A DNA stretch of 64,000 nucleotides from Neurospora tetrasperma FGSC 2508 (lineage: Eukaryota; Ascomycota; Sordariomycetes; Sordariales; Sordariaceae). Shown one piece after another: positions 10,612 through 22,161 of this stretch; the first letter of the stretch is position 1; each line of letters opens with the position of its first letter. Made by a program: the position numbers and the translations under genes. Below the pieces are notes generated by a model. The model had not been told where the DNA came from. It made no database searches and saw nothing but the letters and a program-made list of their open reading frames with translations. The DNA lies in NCBI RefSeq assembly GCF_000213175.1, contig NW_009799104.1, forward strand, positions 1,381,214 to 1,445,213, in the 5' to 3' direction.

Positions 10612-12289
10612 ATGGCGGACTCCGAGGCACAAACACCACGAGATTCCGGTACCTTCGACAAGGAGAGGTCACTGAACTTTGATGTGGAAAAGGGTGAACA
10701 ATCTGATCTGGATGGCGCAACGATTCAGGCTCATTCAGAACGGGGTGTGTCAACCCATAGCGGAAATCAGGAGAAGGCCATTGTGGAGGAGACGGAGCAG
10801 GATCCCAACATCGTCGACTGGGACGGGCCTGATGACCCGGAGAACCCCATGAACTGGCCCGACAAGAAGAAATGGCTCAACGTCGCCGTCCTTTCCATCC
10901 TCACCATCATTACGTGAGCCCCCCTTCTCCTCTTTTCCCTCTCTACCCTGACCCAGTGACCCCCAATGCAAACTAACATCACCCCCAAATCATAGTCCTC
11001 TTGGCTCTTCAATGTTCGCGCCTGGCGTCAAGAAGATCCTGTTCGAATTCCACGAGACATCTTCCACCACGGCCACCTTCTTGGTATCCATCTATATCCT
11101 CGGCTTCGCCTTTGGTCCCCTCCTGGTTGCCCCGCTCAGTGAGATGTACGGCCGGGCGCCCCTGTACAACTTTGGCAACATCCTCTTCACCATCTTCACT
11201 GTTGGTACCGCCCTCAGCAAGAACACGGGCATGCTCCTCGCCTTCCGTTTCCTCATGGGCCTCGCCGGTTCCGTGCCCATCACCATCGGCTCCGGTTCCA
11301 TCGCCGACTGCATGACGCTCGAGAACCGCGGCAAGGCCATGTCGGCCTGGGCACTCGGCCCCCTGCTTGGCCCCTGCATCGGCCCCATTGCTGGTGGCTA
11401 CCTCATCCGCGCGGCCGGCTGGCGCTGGGTCTTCTGGCTGATCACCATCATCGGCGGCTGCCTTATCCCTTTCTCCTTCTTCTGCCTGCGCGAGACCTAC
11501 GCACCCGTCCTTCTCGAGCGCAAGGCCGCCCGCCTCCGCAAGGAGACTGGCAACCCCAACCTGCGTTCCAAGCTAGCCAGCAAGGTGTCCGCCACCGAGA
11601 CCTTCAAGATCGCCATCGCCCGCCCCATGAAGCTGCTCATCTTCGAGCCCATCATCACCTTCATGTCGCTCTATGTCGCCATCATCTACGGCATCCTGTA
11701 CATGATGTTCACCACCTTCACTTTCGTCTACTCTGAGCACTACGGCTTCGACGAGGGCTCCATCGGTCTTGCCTACCTGCCCACCGGGATTGGCATGTTC
11801 ATTGGCGTCAGCCTTTTTGGCTACCTCTCCGACAAGACCGTCAGGGACCGCCAAGCCAAGGGCCTCGTCCACCGCCCCGAGGTTCGTCTGATCCCCTGGT
11901 TCAACATCCCCTGCGGCCTGCTTCTTGTTGCCGGCCTGTTCATCTACGGATGGACCGTCCAGGAGCACATCCACTGGATTGTGCCTATGCTCGGTGTTCT
12001 CATCTTTTGCGGCTCGCTCATGGGCATCATGATGTCCGTCCAGTCGTATCTGCTCGAGGCTTTCCTGACGCAGGCCGCCAGCGTCACCGCTGCGCTTGCC
12101 GTCCTCCGCTCTCTCTTGGGCGCCCTCCTCCCGCTTGGTGCCCTCGACATGTACCAGAGCAAGCTCCACTTTGGCTGGGGTAACTCGCTTTTGGGCTTCA
12201 TTGCCTTGGCGTTGGCGCCTATTCCCTTCGTTTTTTACGTGTATGGCGAGAGGTTGAGGAAGAAGAGCGGCTTCAACAAGGCCAACTGA
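10612..12289 (+). CDS. MFS transporter, DHA1 drug:H+ antiporter type
   Basis: Predicted 531-residue plasma-membrane transporter that probably exports drugs, polyamines or other small molecules in exchange for protons. Two exons: 10612-10913 and 10996-12289. The 82-bp intron has a GTGAGC donor, a CTAAC branch site and a TAG acceptor; splicing joins the frames exactly and gives the family signature TPLGSSMFAPG. The N-terminal 90 residues are hydrophilic and carry the motif WDGPDDPENPMNWP that precedes the first helix in fungal DHA1 proteins. Motif A-like residues (PLSEMYGR, about 147-154) and the antiporter motif C (GPLLGPCIGPIAGG, about 220-235) are present, and about 12 hydrophobic segments can be counted. 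The length is normal for the family. Third codon positions are strongly C-biased, which in this kind of genome suggests good expression; it also leaves long open frames on the antisense strand. The substrate cannot be inferred. Confidence 0.93.
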
Positions 12290-15200
12290 ATATTCAAAGG
12301 GGATACGTTGAGGCTGTTTTTCTTGGAAAGCAATGAGTTGTACTAAGATTTGAAGAGGACAAAAGAACAAGGGAAGAGCATTGCATCTTTTTGCTGGAGT
12401 TTTGGGCTTTGGAATTTGGCATGATACCGGTACTATAGAGCGACCACTGATAGAGGCCCGCATTACTTGCATAACGTTTTGGATGTTATCTGCATTACGA
12501 GAATACCTAGTTAGAAGCAGTAACTGTGGGTGACGAGCTCAGAGTCATGGCTTGATAAGAAGATCAGTATGAGATAGGAAGATGATACGAATGAACATTG
12601 TCCCAACGCACCTATGCCGCCTTGAAGAGCCATGGTGATTAAAACCATATTATCTAGATTTGTTTGTTCTGTTCAGCGGTGAGTGCCTAAAATATAGTTG
12701 TCCATCAGTAGTAACATACACTCGGTAATTACTGTAAGAATCGTCAGGGGTAAGGAAATGAAATTGGTTTTCACTACCATTTCACAGACATATGCCGAAA
12801 ACCTGAGCGTAAGTCAACGGCACGATAAGTACTGAGAAGGTGAAAAAAATCGAGTCTCTCGAAACCGTCATGATTGAAGGCGCCTTGCTTGTGCGTTCAA
12901 TGTGGTAAGCGCTTCAAACCTTTCACGTTTTAGATGGAGGCCTTATCTGACAGCTGCCCCTTTTTGTGTGTAGATGGCTCTAGCGATACATCTCGAGGTT
13001 CGGTGTGGAATGATTTCACGTCGTGATACTTGCTGAAATCGGCTCAATTATGGAGGGTGACAAAGGTTGCAAGAGAACGAACCTGTAAATATACGTCATA
13101 CGTCATCGCGATATAGCTTGAGGCGCAGCATGTGACATAGTTCCATTCATCGACAGATCGTACCTGCACATGTAGAGCGGCCGAGGTGATGTGCGCCCAG
13201 GAACTTTGTGTGTTTGGACATGTTTTAATTGAAGCGGGCTAAAAAGGTGTCCAGAAGATCTTGGCGCTTCCAGAACAGGAACTCTAGAATAAGATAACAG
13301 GGCAGGTTGGTGTGAAAAATAGTCCAGACAGTTTCCGGGTGTGAATTGGTGTAAGCATGCCTGGGCTATTTTCTGCACTAGTGTACCTTGCTTGAGGGGT
13401 CCTTGATAAGGGGATCATGCAGCGTGTCTCGTCGGTGTCCTATCCAAGTCGGTATCGGAAAAGTTCTGTGGACTGTTCACTTGTGTTGATATACTGAAAT
13501 GGGTTCAACGAGAGAAAAGAGACACATAACAACGATGCGTGTAAGTCATCCATGTGACGAACTTGTAAGGGCTCCCCTGCTGACAGGAGCGGATACCGTT
13601 TGGTCCATGCCCCGGCGAGAAGCTGTTCCCCACTATGGGAAACATGGTTGACTCTGACGACATGGCCAAGGCAAACGAACCAATGTGTCGGTTGGACGTT
13701 GATAGGTAGACGAAATAGAGCTCGAGGTGTCGGGCCTAGAGAACAGTCAAGAGAAGTAAGCGATGCTTTGCTCACGCGGGGTTATTGATAGTAGCAGTGA
13801 TAATACTGTGGAAGCGCGGGGGGGTTTTGTCTGATTCCAACTCCTAAATGTGGTTGCGCGTAGGGCTGAGAACCGGGAAGGGTCGTAACTCGGCGCGATG
13901 CGCAGGGTTCCATGTGAATGACATGATTCGGAGCCGGGGTTGGAATTGGGGAGCCGGGTGTTCCAGTGTACATATATATTCATGTCAACACGGTTGTGCT
14001 ACACGTGCCGGTCGGCTTTGATCCTATGCCCATTGAGGAATACCTCAGAGCTTTGCTAAACTTGTGCACATATGTATATCGATGTATATCAGTTGACTTT
14101 GAATGACCCAAAGGGGCGCGATGAAGTTTGTACTTGTCTGTTTCCTACCTCTATGTGCCTATTTACATAGGAGCGTGCGGGTCCTTGCGCAGTTTGGACA
14201 ATGTGTACGTACCGCCGGTGGACTTGGTGTGGAACTTCCTTGAACAGATGGAGTTGCGGCGGCCGCAGAAGCTGGAAGCTAATGGAATGTCTGCGAATGT
14301 CTGGAAGCATTCACTCAGGGTCCTGCCGAGTGCTTGCTTTGGAGTGGTAGAGTGAATGCGTCTACTGAACAACAAGAACGGTGTGGGCGATCAAGATAAC
14401 TTCCTTGGAAAAAGAAGTCATCCACGGGCATGCCGTGGCATTTGCATGGAGGGGTAATTGACACATGCAATTGTTGCAACGGTTCAGTTCAGAGATCGTG
14501 TCTTTGAAATTCGGTTGTTAACAATTCGCGGGACAGGGGGGTGGAATGGTGTACACGCTAAAAGTGCGCGGGCCATTGATCCCCACGCTGAGACTCGCCC
14601 CACTGAGATCCTAGCTTCAACCAATCCGAGAAGCGGACTAAGTTTTTTCTGGCGGGGGAGTCAAAATTTTGGCATCATCGCCTGAGCTGGACTTCAATTC
14701 GGGGCAAATCCGACGGACTGACTTTTGCCGTGCTCGGGCTTCAAGTTGTACTTGTTTGCTGTTCGGTTGTTCTGCCTGCCTGCCCCGGCCTCAACTCTTG
14801 CCGGCACTGAACCTGGAATCGTACCTTGAGACCTGCCGTACCCTCCAGTCTTCCATCGACACCACAGACTCGATTCGAGGCCATCTCGAACTCGCTTCCT
14901 TCCCTTCCTTCCCTGACTGAGCTCTTGACAACTAAGGTGAATTCAGCTTCCAGCTGCCAAACTTCCCTTCCGCTCCGCTCACTTATTAGGTTCGTCCGCC
15001 AGCTTACTGGTAGCCCCTTCAACTTCCTCTACAAAACACCAATGGCAAGGGTAGCCAATTTTCGCCCGCCTTGTTCGCGTTGCTGCTTCCCTTCCTTCAA
15101 ACACCCCGCGCAGCTCCGTAGTATGCTACCTCTACGTTTGCCTCGTCCGCCTTTCCCCAACACCCGCCGCCAAAGAAAGATCCGTCTTGATCAAACCTCT

Positions 15201-15661
15201 ATCTTGTGGCCATTCTGACTCAACATTGATACAAACAGAAGAGGAATAGCAAGACGGCGTCCTGCATTGAAACTACCTACTTCGGCTGCTTGAGGCCCAC
15301 GATTTCCATCTTGCGATTCAAGATTTGGGAAGGGATCTACGTCGACTTTGCTATCTGAACCCTTCGGAGCTATCAATCACAAGCCGGCCACCGTCCTTCA
15401 TTTACAACGAACTGCTCGGCGTTTGAAGTTTCGAGCTTGGTGATATCTCAGCTCTCGGCCAGCTTCTCGTCACTCCGACCGACCTGGCTCTCCTCTGCTG
15501 CCTCCCATCTTCCCGAACCTGCCACCCTACCACCCGCATCCCCGACCTGCGCTTCCAGTCTGCTTTTGTACACCTGGCTTCGCCTTCTTGTTCCGGCCTC
15601 GTTCGTCAATTTTACCGCCTGTTACAACAAGTGAAGCAGACAATCTCCACGTTCCGCAATC
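12290..15661. other. Intergenic region; right part is the leader of the BTB gene
   Basis: 12290-14650 shows only short frames on both strands with no domain-like sequence; the first few hundred bases are probably the MFS 3' UTR. From about 14700 the plus strand becomes pyrimidine-rich with CA-rich patches, as in long 5' leaders of this genome type. It contains an upstream reading frame at 15042-15218, listed separately. Confidence 0.5.
15042..15218 (+). promoter_or_regulatory. Possible 58-codon upstream ORF before the BTB gene
   Basis: An ATG in a strong context (CACCAATGGC) opens 58 codons with a basic, Pro-rich product and no recognisable domain, ending about 440 bp before the BTB start. 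If the leader is transcribed without splicing here it would act as a translational uORF. It could also belong to promoter sequence; the transcription start is unknown. Confidence 0.35.
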
Positions 15662-17920
15662 ATGGCGCCTCCCAATGAGGCCGGCACGCCCGCGAACCCC
15701 GGCGGCACCAGGCGAGCACCCTACAACGTCATTAAGCCCGTTGTCCCTGCTCTGCCGCTCGGCTTCCCTCAGCGCCCGATCTCTACTGTCAAACAGGCCA
15801 AGTCTTTGGCCCCTGCAATCATTGCTCGGAGCCAGCCGGTTGCTTCCGCCGTTCAAAGAGCAGTCGATCCGGATCTTCGTGATCGACAGCAAGGGCAACC
15901 ATCCGCCGAAGCGGCAAAGAATGAGGAGAAACACAATGGTGCACCCCTTCTTGCATCGCAGCCCGCTCAGCATAACGGTGCCAACGTCAATGCCCCGCCA
16001 ACTGAACCCATGCATCACCAAGGAAAAACAGGTATGAAAGCTCTTTATGCGTGCTGCATGTAGTTCACTTACTCCTTGCCTGTTTAGCTTGGTAATAGGC
16101 AGGCATGTCCGTCATGTAAGAGCCCATGCTGACATTCTTCCATAGATGTGCCAACTGGCCGCCCCATCCAATTTGAACCTGCGCCTCCGTCCAGCAACAC
16201 TCTTATACCTCGCTCCTCTCATCACGCACCGTCTCAGAGTACGGCTTCTTCTTCGATTTACACTCACGAAGCCCCAACAGCCATGCCTCAGCCCACCATC
16301 ATCTACCGGCCTCAGGCTGCCTTTCATCAAGGCCACCCTAGCAACGCCGGTCTGTTTTTTGGAGGACCGAACGACTCTGGGGCTTCATCGCCCGCCTCCC
16401 ACCCAATGGCCCCCTTTCCTCCTCCCGGAGGTTTACCTTATGCTCCTGGGACGATACCCCCGCTCGATGGCTACGGACGGCCGTTGCTAATTTCCTCCAC
16501 CGTTGATGGCTATCCCGCGGCTCTCGTCAACCACCACGGACCCCCCACACCCCACAGTGTTCACGGCTCGCAGTCACCTATCCATCCCGGAGATCACAAC
16601 TTCGGCCAGCTCGGATCTGCCAACGGTCAGAGTGCCAATGGCCAGAACGGGCACTCCGCTAATTGGGTCAACCAAAGTGCGTTACCCCCACAGGGGCTGA
16701 GTCCGCCTGTCAATGGTTTGCCCCAACCCAATGCCTCCGTTATGGCCTTCCAGCGAGAGCAGGACACTATCTTGGACTTTTTGCGCAACGCAGCAAACAA
16801 CCACCTTTTCAGTGACTGCACGCTTCAAGTGCAATTCAAGCCTAGCCAAAAGTTTCAGGGAATTCCTGGGCACGAGAAGTTGTATGAGCCCTTAGCAATC
16901 CCGGCGCATCGTTTGGTGTTGGCTCGCAGCCCGACACTGGTCAGGATCATGGAGTTGCAGGGCACCGGCCCGGGAGGAGTGGTTTCGTTGGAGCTCGACA
17001 ACGAATATGTGCGATCTGACACTCTCATGTTCGCCATCCGTTCCCTGTATGGCTGGACTCTTCGAGCCTACCTTCCTTCGCAGTTCCCTCCACGCGGCGT
17101 CATCGAAGATTTCAAGCTCGCTCTCAGTTATATCACGACGGGCCGCTACCTCCAGCTACCGCACGTGTTCTCGTTCGCCGTTCACCATGGTGCAGAGTTG
17201 GTCTGCTGGCCCACGATTGAACTTGCTACCGAATTTGTTCTGAAATCCGTCATCTTTTCTTCCCAGCAGGAGGGAGCCCCGATGATGACCGAGCTCATCG
17301 ACAGCGTTCTTCACTTCCTTGCGCACAATATCCCGCAAGACTTTGTCCTTGACACAAGGGTGAGTGACTTTGGTTTTCCCAGACTACCGGCCGAGACACG
17401 TCAGGCTGCCGCTCCGCCTTCTGCCGCCCCACGCGATCCTCAATCCTCGTCCAACGAGCCTGTGCCGGCTACCCAGGCACCATCACGACTCTCAAAGGGC
17501 TCCATCAATCCCAGGTTGTTGCAAATTCGGTTCGGGGACCTCTCCCTCGGAGCGGAGAATGGTCAAGGGTCAACCAAGCAGGCCGAGAGCCCGCGTAGCA
17601 ATCGTGCGCCGGCGCTCAACGACACCATCCTTTCACGCATCCTTCTGAATCTACCATTCGACATGTTCAAGATCGTTATGGAGAATAGCCCCAATATGCA
17701 TCACAACATTGTCAACGAGGTTGTCCAGGAACGCGAAGCCAGGCGAACGTCTGCATTAGCAAAACATACCGATGTTCTTGGCGCTTTTGCGAGGCCCGCA
17801 TTGGTCAACGGCATGCGAGACTATTGGTATAACAACATGGGATTCAAGGAGGAAGTGTTCTCAGGAGACGGCGCTTACCTTGTCCGTACGTGGATCCACG
17901 GCGAGGAAGCAAGCCCTTGA
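15662..17920 (+). CDS. BTB/POZ-domain protein, function unknown
   Basis: Predicted 714 residues from two exons, 15662-16031 and 16146-17920. The 114-bp intron has a GTATGA donor, a CTGAC branch site and a TAG acceptor, and the split codon reads through in frame. The start ATG has a good context (AATCATGGCG). The first 320 residues are Pro/Ser/Gln/Asn-rich and probably disordered. A BTB/POZ-like fold follows at about 330-460, with the hallmarks LFSDCTLQV and IPAHRLVLARSP and an insertion between them. The C-terminal part (about 460-700) contains further helical segments, a disordered linker and a final ordered region. BTB domains mediate dimerisation and recruitment to cullin-3 or chromatin complexes (family knowledge); no Kelch, MATH or zinc-finger partner domain is visible, so the role is open. 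Confidence 0.85.
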
Positions 17921-19645
17921 GACAAATGAAGACGACGGTGGGCGTCAAGCAGTAGCGGGTGCTGAGCTCTCGACATTTACGACTTCATGAATCTTGCGAA
18001 TCGGTCTGGCGCGGGAAGTGGTTTTGCTATATCGCCTCCTCCTTGGGTTGCGTAAAGGGCTTTTCTTATAATGCTGTTTGTTTCATGTTACTCCTTTGTC
18101 TATTTTGCATTGCGACCGGAGTTGTACGATTGAGGAAGCGCCGTCACCATGGATAACTTGGCATGACAAGTTTCGAGGTACACGAGGGGTTTCTGTCGTT
18201 ACGAAGGAAAACTCCTTCAGATTCTGGCACGCCGGCGCGACGAATGCCGTTGGCGTTCATCGGGCTCTTGGAGCGTACTGGGACTGCGACTCTGGGAGGC
18301 AGATGTATGAGGTTTCGGTCTTTTTCTTGATTCCTCTTTTCATTTTCCATCTTTCTTTTTTTGCATTCATACGCCGAGGAAGCCGGCGATGGTGGCGTTT
18401 GGGTGCGATGGATGCAAGCCGTGAATCTTTTATCTTCCTTTCCAGGTCGTCTTGGTCTTGAAACGGGGGTAGCGGAGCTTGCCCAACGGTATCCAGCATG
18501 GTTGGAAGGATGTCATTGCTTTGGCGGGAACCGAAGTTTTCCAGAATCTTTCTTCTGGCGGAGCGAGGATGGTTTGGATTGGGATCCGGCTTGGGCTTTG
18601 CGGCGTTACTTACTTTTTCTTTTCATTCTTGTTTTGCAAGGAGTGGTTAGCGAGTGGTTGTTTCCGCCAGACACCGGATTGAGCAGGGGCGGGTGGATTC
18701 AGCCGTTATGATCGATGCAGGAAGGAAAACATACTAAAATACCCATGGACGTTGCGATTTTCACCAATAGATGGTAGGCATGATTGGCCTAGGGAATTCT
18801 CTCATGGCTTTCAAGATATTTTAGGTAGTCGGTTGTAAAACAAAATTGTACAGCATTACTTTTATTATCCCGTTATTCTCGATGTTTATGTTGTGTTTAT
18901 TGACTTGGTTTGGGGTTTTGGAAGAGAAAAGAATTGGCCTGCCTGGAGAATGACGGCATCGTGGAAAGGATAGGTAGCTGCGAAGGTAGCATCGGGGCCC
19001 CTTTGTGAGTGTGGGGAGAAGTGCGCTAACCTAATTGGGAGCTATTCCTTCAGCTTGGCTCCATGAGGTCTCTTTAGCCTCGTAAGGGGTTCATTCGCTA
19101 AACAGCCAGTCAGACATTCAGTGAACTATGTAACTAGAAATTACCGAGGCTGGCTCGCTTGGGGACAATAGCACGTGGAACTGGGAGGCGTCACTCTGGG
19201 CTGCACCACTGTTGACTGATAGTCACTTGCTGACTGAATGCCCAATTGCAAGCCGAGCACTGCCAGGCCCCAATTCCATCTCCCCTCACCGAATCCATCT
19301 CCACACAAACGGGCGGCGTCAGGTCGTAGACGACAGGCGGCCCTATTTTTCGACCTTTCGACTGTTTATGACGACATCACGCGACAAACTGCGCCGACAT
19401 AGGGCCTTCTAACGATCAAGGGTACCACAGAGGAAGGGCAGGGAGGAGAGATCAGAGACACAGAATCAGGGAGTCGAGTCGAGAACAATCCTCAACATCG
19501 ATTCGCAATTGCCTTGACGGCCGGCATCAATTACTCCACCAGACGAGCTGCTCCGACAACAGAATAACATCCTACGAAATTATCTACGCGCAGGGGCATC
19601 CAGAAGTCAACCGACCTTTGTCAGAGATCAGCGGCGCGTCCCAAG
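17921..19645. other. Intergenic: BTB 3' UTR and TMEM135-like gene leader
   Basis: Frames of up to 127 codons around 18078-18711 are T/Trp/Phe-rich, overlap each other on both strands and lack any domain; I do not call them. The final 250 bases are a purine- and CA-rich leader typical of the genes here. No repeats or RNA genes were recognised. Confidence 0.5.
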
Positions 19646-21782
19646 ATGGCCTCAAGAGCCTCCGCCGGCGCAGCCGCAGCAGGCCCTCGAGCCAGCCCCG
19701 GCCCAAGAGGCCCGGGAGTCACAGCCAAGTCCACCTCGGATCCCATTCTTCGCAATGCTCTGCGATACACCATCTCGGCTCGCGAATACGCCGTTCTGCA
19801 CAAACACGTCATCTCCAAATCCAAGACGCTAAGGAAAAGGGCGCCAACAGTCGATACCGTGCAGAGAATCATGGACGGTGAACCCCAAAATAGGGGTCGC
19901 GGTGGTGGTGGTGGTCAGGCACTGGCCAAGGGTTACGCTACCAGTACCGGTTCCGGCGGTGGTGCGTCTTCCAGCGATAAGGATTCGAAAGCGAAGGCTA
20001 AAGAGGAGGTATTGGCCAGGATTGCTGGCAAGGGAGCGGGTGCCGACGATTACAATGCGAGAGCGATCAGACACTCGCTACGCGTCTTCATTGCGACTGG
20101 CGCGTTGATGAAGTTGTGGGGAATCGTGTCGGCGAGGGTTCTAGGGAAGAAGCAAGGGTATGTTATCCATTCTCGGTGCCGTTCCCGGGTTGAAGTTTAT
20201 GCCCCTCCTTGGTTGGCATTGCATCTGGTAGGCATGTCCCGATATAAGCTAACATGGGAACAGCGGTGCTGCCAGCGGTCAGAAGCAGCCACTTCACAAG
20301 TCACCGACCCTCCGGCTATCCCTATCACTCAGCACCATCTTGCTGATGTACCGACTTCTTTTCCGCTTCTTCACACGCCTACGTGCCCATTTGTTGGACC
20401 CTACGGCGGCTCCCTTCCGGATTCGTAACCCCAAGACTACGCTCACGCTCACATCGCCGTATGCCCCTGCCGTCGGTGCTTCCCTGGCTGGTCTTGCGCT
20501 GGGTGTCTATCCAAGCCAGCAGCTACGTGTTTCCATTGCCGTATATGCGCTCTTCAGAGCACTCGAGTTCGGATGGAATTGTGCCGAGGACAACGGCATG
20601 GTCTGGGGTTGGGATAGGGGCACCCACGGCAGGCCGGATAAGAAGCGGACGAGGCCGTGGTGGTGGGGAAGCTGGATGTTGCAGCCCTTTGCGTTTGGCC
20701 AGCTGTTGCATGCCGCCGTGTTCGATCGGGACTGTTTCCCCACGGTAAGTTTGCTATCAGATGGGTGGCGAGGGACGTAATGCTAACACGCGACGACGCA
20801 GGCCTATGGTGACTTCATCTTCAAGCATTCCACGGCCTATCTCCATGCCAGACCCGAGGATTTCCCTCTCAGCCTGAAGTGGCCCAAGGTTTACGAAATA
20901 ATCGACAGCCTCGCCACAATGGCCAAGCTCAACTGGCCGTACGTCTTTACCCTCTTCCAAAGTTCCTTCTCCTTTTTGGCCGCAACTAACATCTCCAACA
21001 GGGCATTCATCTCCCCCGTCCTCTTCCCCGGCAAAGAAGACACGCTCCCAGCCTCCCTCTCCGCCATCGCCCCCCTCACCTCCGGCGCCCACCCGCTCAT
21101 CACCTCCCTCTCCTGCGCGACCCTCCACCCCTCCGACCCTTCCTGCACGCGGACCTTGCTCACCTTCTGGCTGCGCTCCTTCACACCGCTAACCAAGATC
21201 CTCCTCCTCGTCTACTCGGCCATGGTTCTCCCGCGCTTCAGCTCGCTCTACCACTACCCGCTCTCCACCATCCAGGGCATCATCTCCAATGCGCTGCGCA
21301 TGTCGACCTTCCTGACGGGTGCCCTGGGCACTTGGTGGAGCAGCATCTGCTTCTTCCAGACGTGGCTGCCGCGCACCTTTATGCCCACGCAGCGTTTTTT
21401 CTTGGGAGGCTTCCTGGCTGGCTTCTGGGCCTATCTGGAGAAGAAGAAGGGCCGGCCCATCTTCTTGCACACGGCCAAGGCGAGCTTGAACAGCCTTTGG
21501 AAGGTCGGTGTCAAGAGGAGGTGGTGGCGGGCCATGAAGAGTGGGGATGTTTGGGTCCTTGTGGCGGCGTTGGCGCTTACTGGTGTGGTGTATGAAAGGG
21601 ACGCGAAGGCAATCAAGGAAAAGAATTGGAGGAAGGGAGTGTCCTGGGTTAGAGGTGAGGGGTGGAGGGATTGGGTGGAGACGTTGGAGATTGAGGGCGA
21701 TGAGGCGGATGAGAAGGAGGAGGATATTTATGAGCTGAAAATTGAGGAGGATGAGTCGGAGGGGGAGGGCTTGAGGTATTAA
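19646..21782 (+). CDS. TMEM135-like integral membrane protein
   Basis: Predicted 636 residues from four exons: 19646-20157, 20264-20744, 20802-20938 and 21002-21782. All three introns (106, 57 and 63 bp) have GT...AG ends and CTAAC branch sites, and the frame is continuous to the stop. The N-terminus is a low-complexity Ala/Gly/Pro stretch, followed by LRNALRYTISAREYAVLHKH, typical of the fungal relatives of transmembrane protein 135 as I recall them. Several hydrophobic segments follow, with conserved-looking blocks LRVSIAVYALFRALEFGWN and HPSDPSC. The C-terminal 50 residues are strongly acidic. In animals TMEM135 is linked to peroxisomes, mitochondria and lipid balance (family knowledge), so a peroxisomal or mitochondrial membrane location is possible here. 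Identification rests on remembered similarity. Confidence 0.82.
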
Positions 21783-22161
21783 GCTAGGGAATGGTCTGAT
21801 GAGTGCGGATGGAGAGGGAAAAGGAGATACGTTGCTGGGGGTAGAGGGGAATAGGGGTTCTTGCTGTGCGAGCAACCCTTGCTGGATTGGCTGGCCAGCT
21901 GTCTTTTTGAAGAACGGACATTGAAGACGTAGCGGGGTGGTGATTTAGGGTGTACGTAGGTAGTCTTGCGAACTTGTCGATATACCCTTCTTTAGATGAT
22001 TCTTGTTTACATACATGCCACTCATTGGACCTTACACACTGTCCAGAAATAGATTCCTTTGGACATCAATCCATTGTAAAACACCAATCCAAATTGACCT
22101 TTCAGACATAATCGAGTCATTGATTCAAGCATGGCTACCTTTATAGTATCAACACATCCCC
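21783..22161. other. Short convergent intergenic region
   Basis: 379 bases between the stop codons of two convergent genes (TMEM135-like on plus, GH3 on minus). It presumably holds both 3' UTRs. Nothing else is seen. Confidence 0.6.

Noticed and set aside
10404-10682. 92-codon frame overlapping the MFS start
   Set aside because: No domain, and as a transcribed uORF it would block the MFS start; more likely promoter sequence.
11573-12472. 299-codon antisense frame across the MFS gene
   Set aside because: A by-product of strong C-bias at third codon positions in the MFS gene; composition is not that of a protein family.
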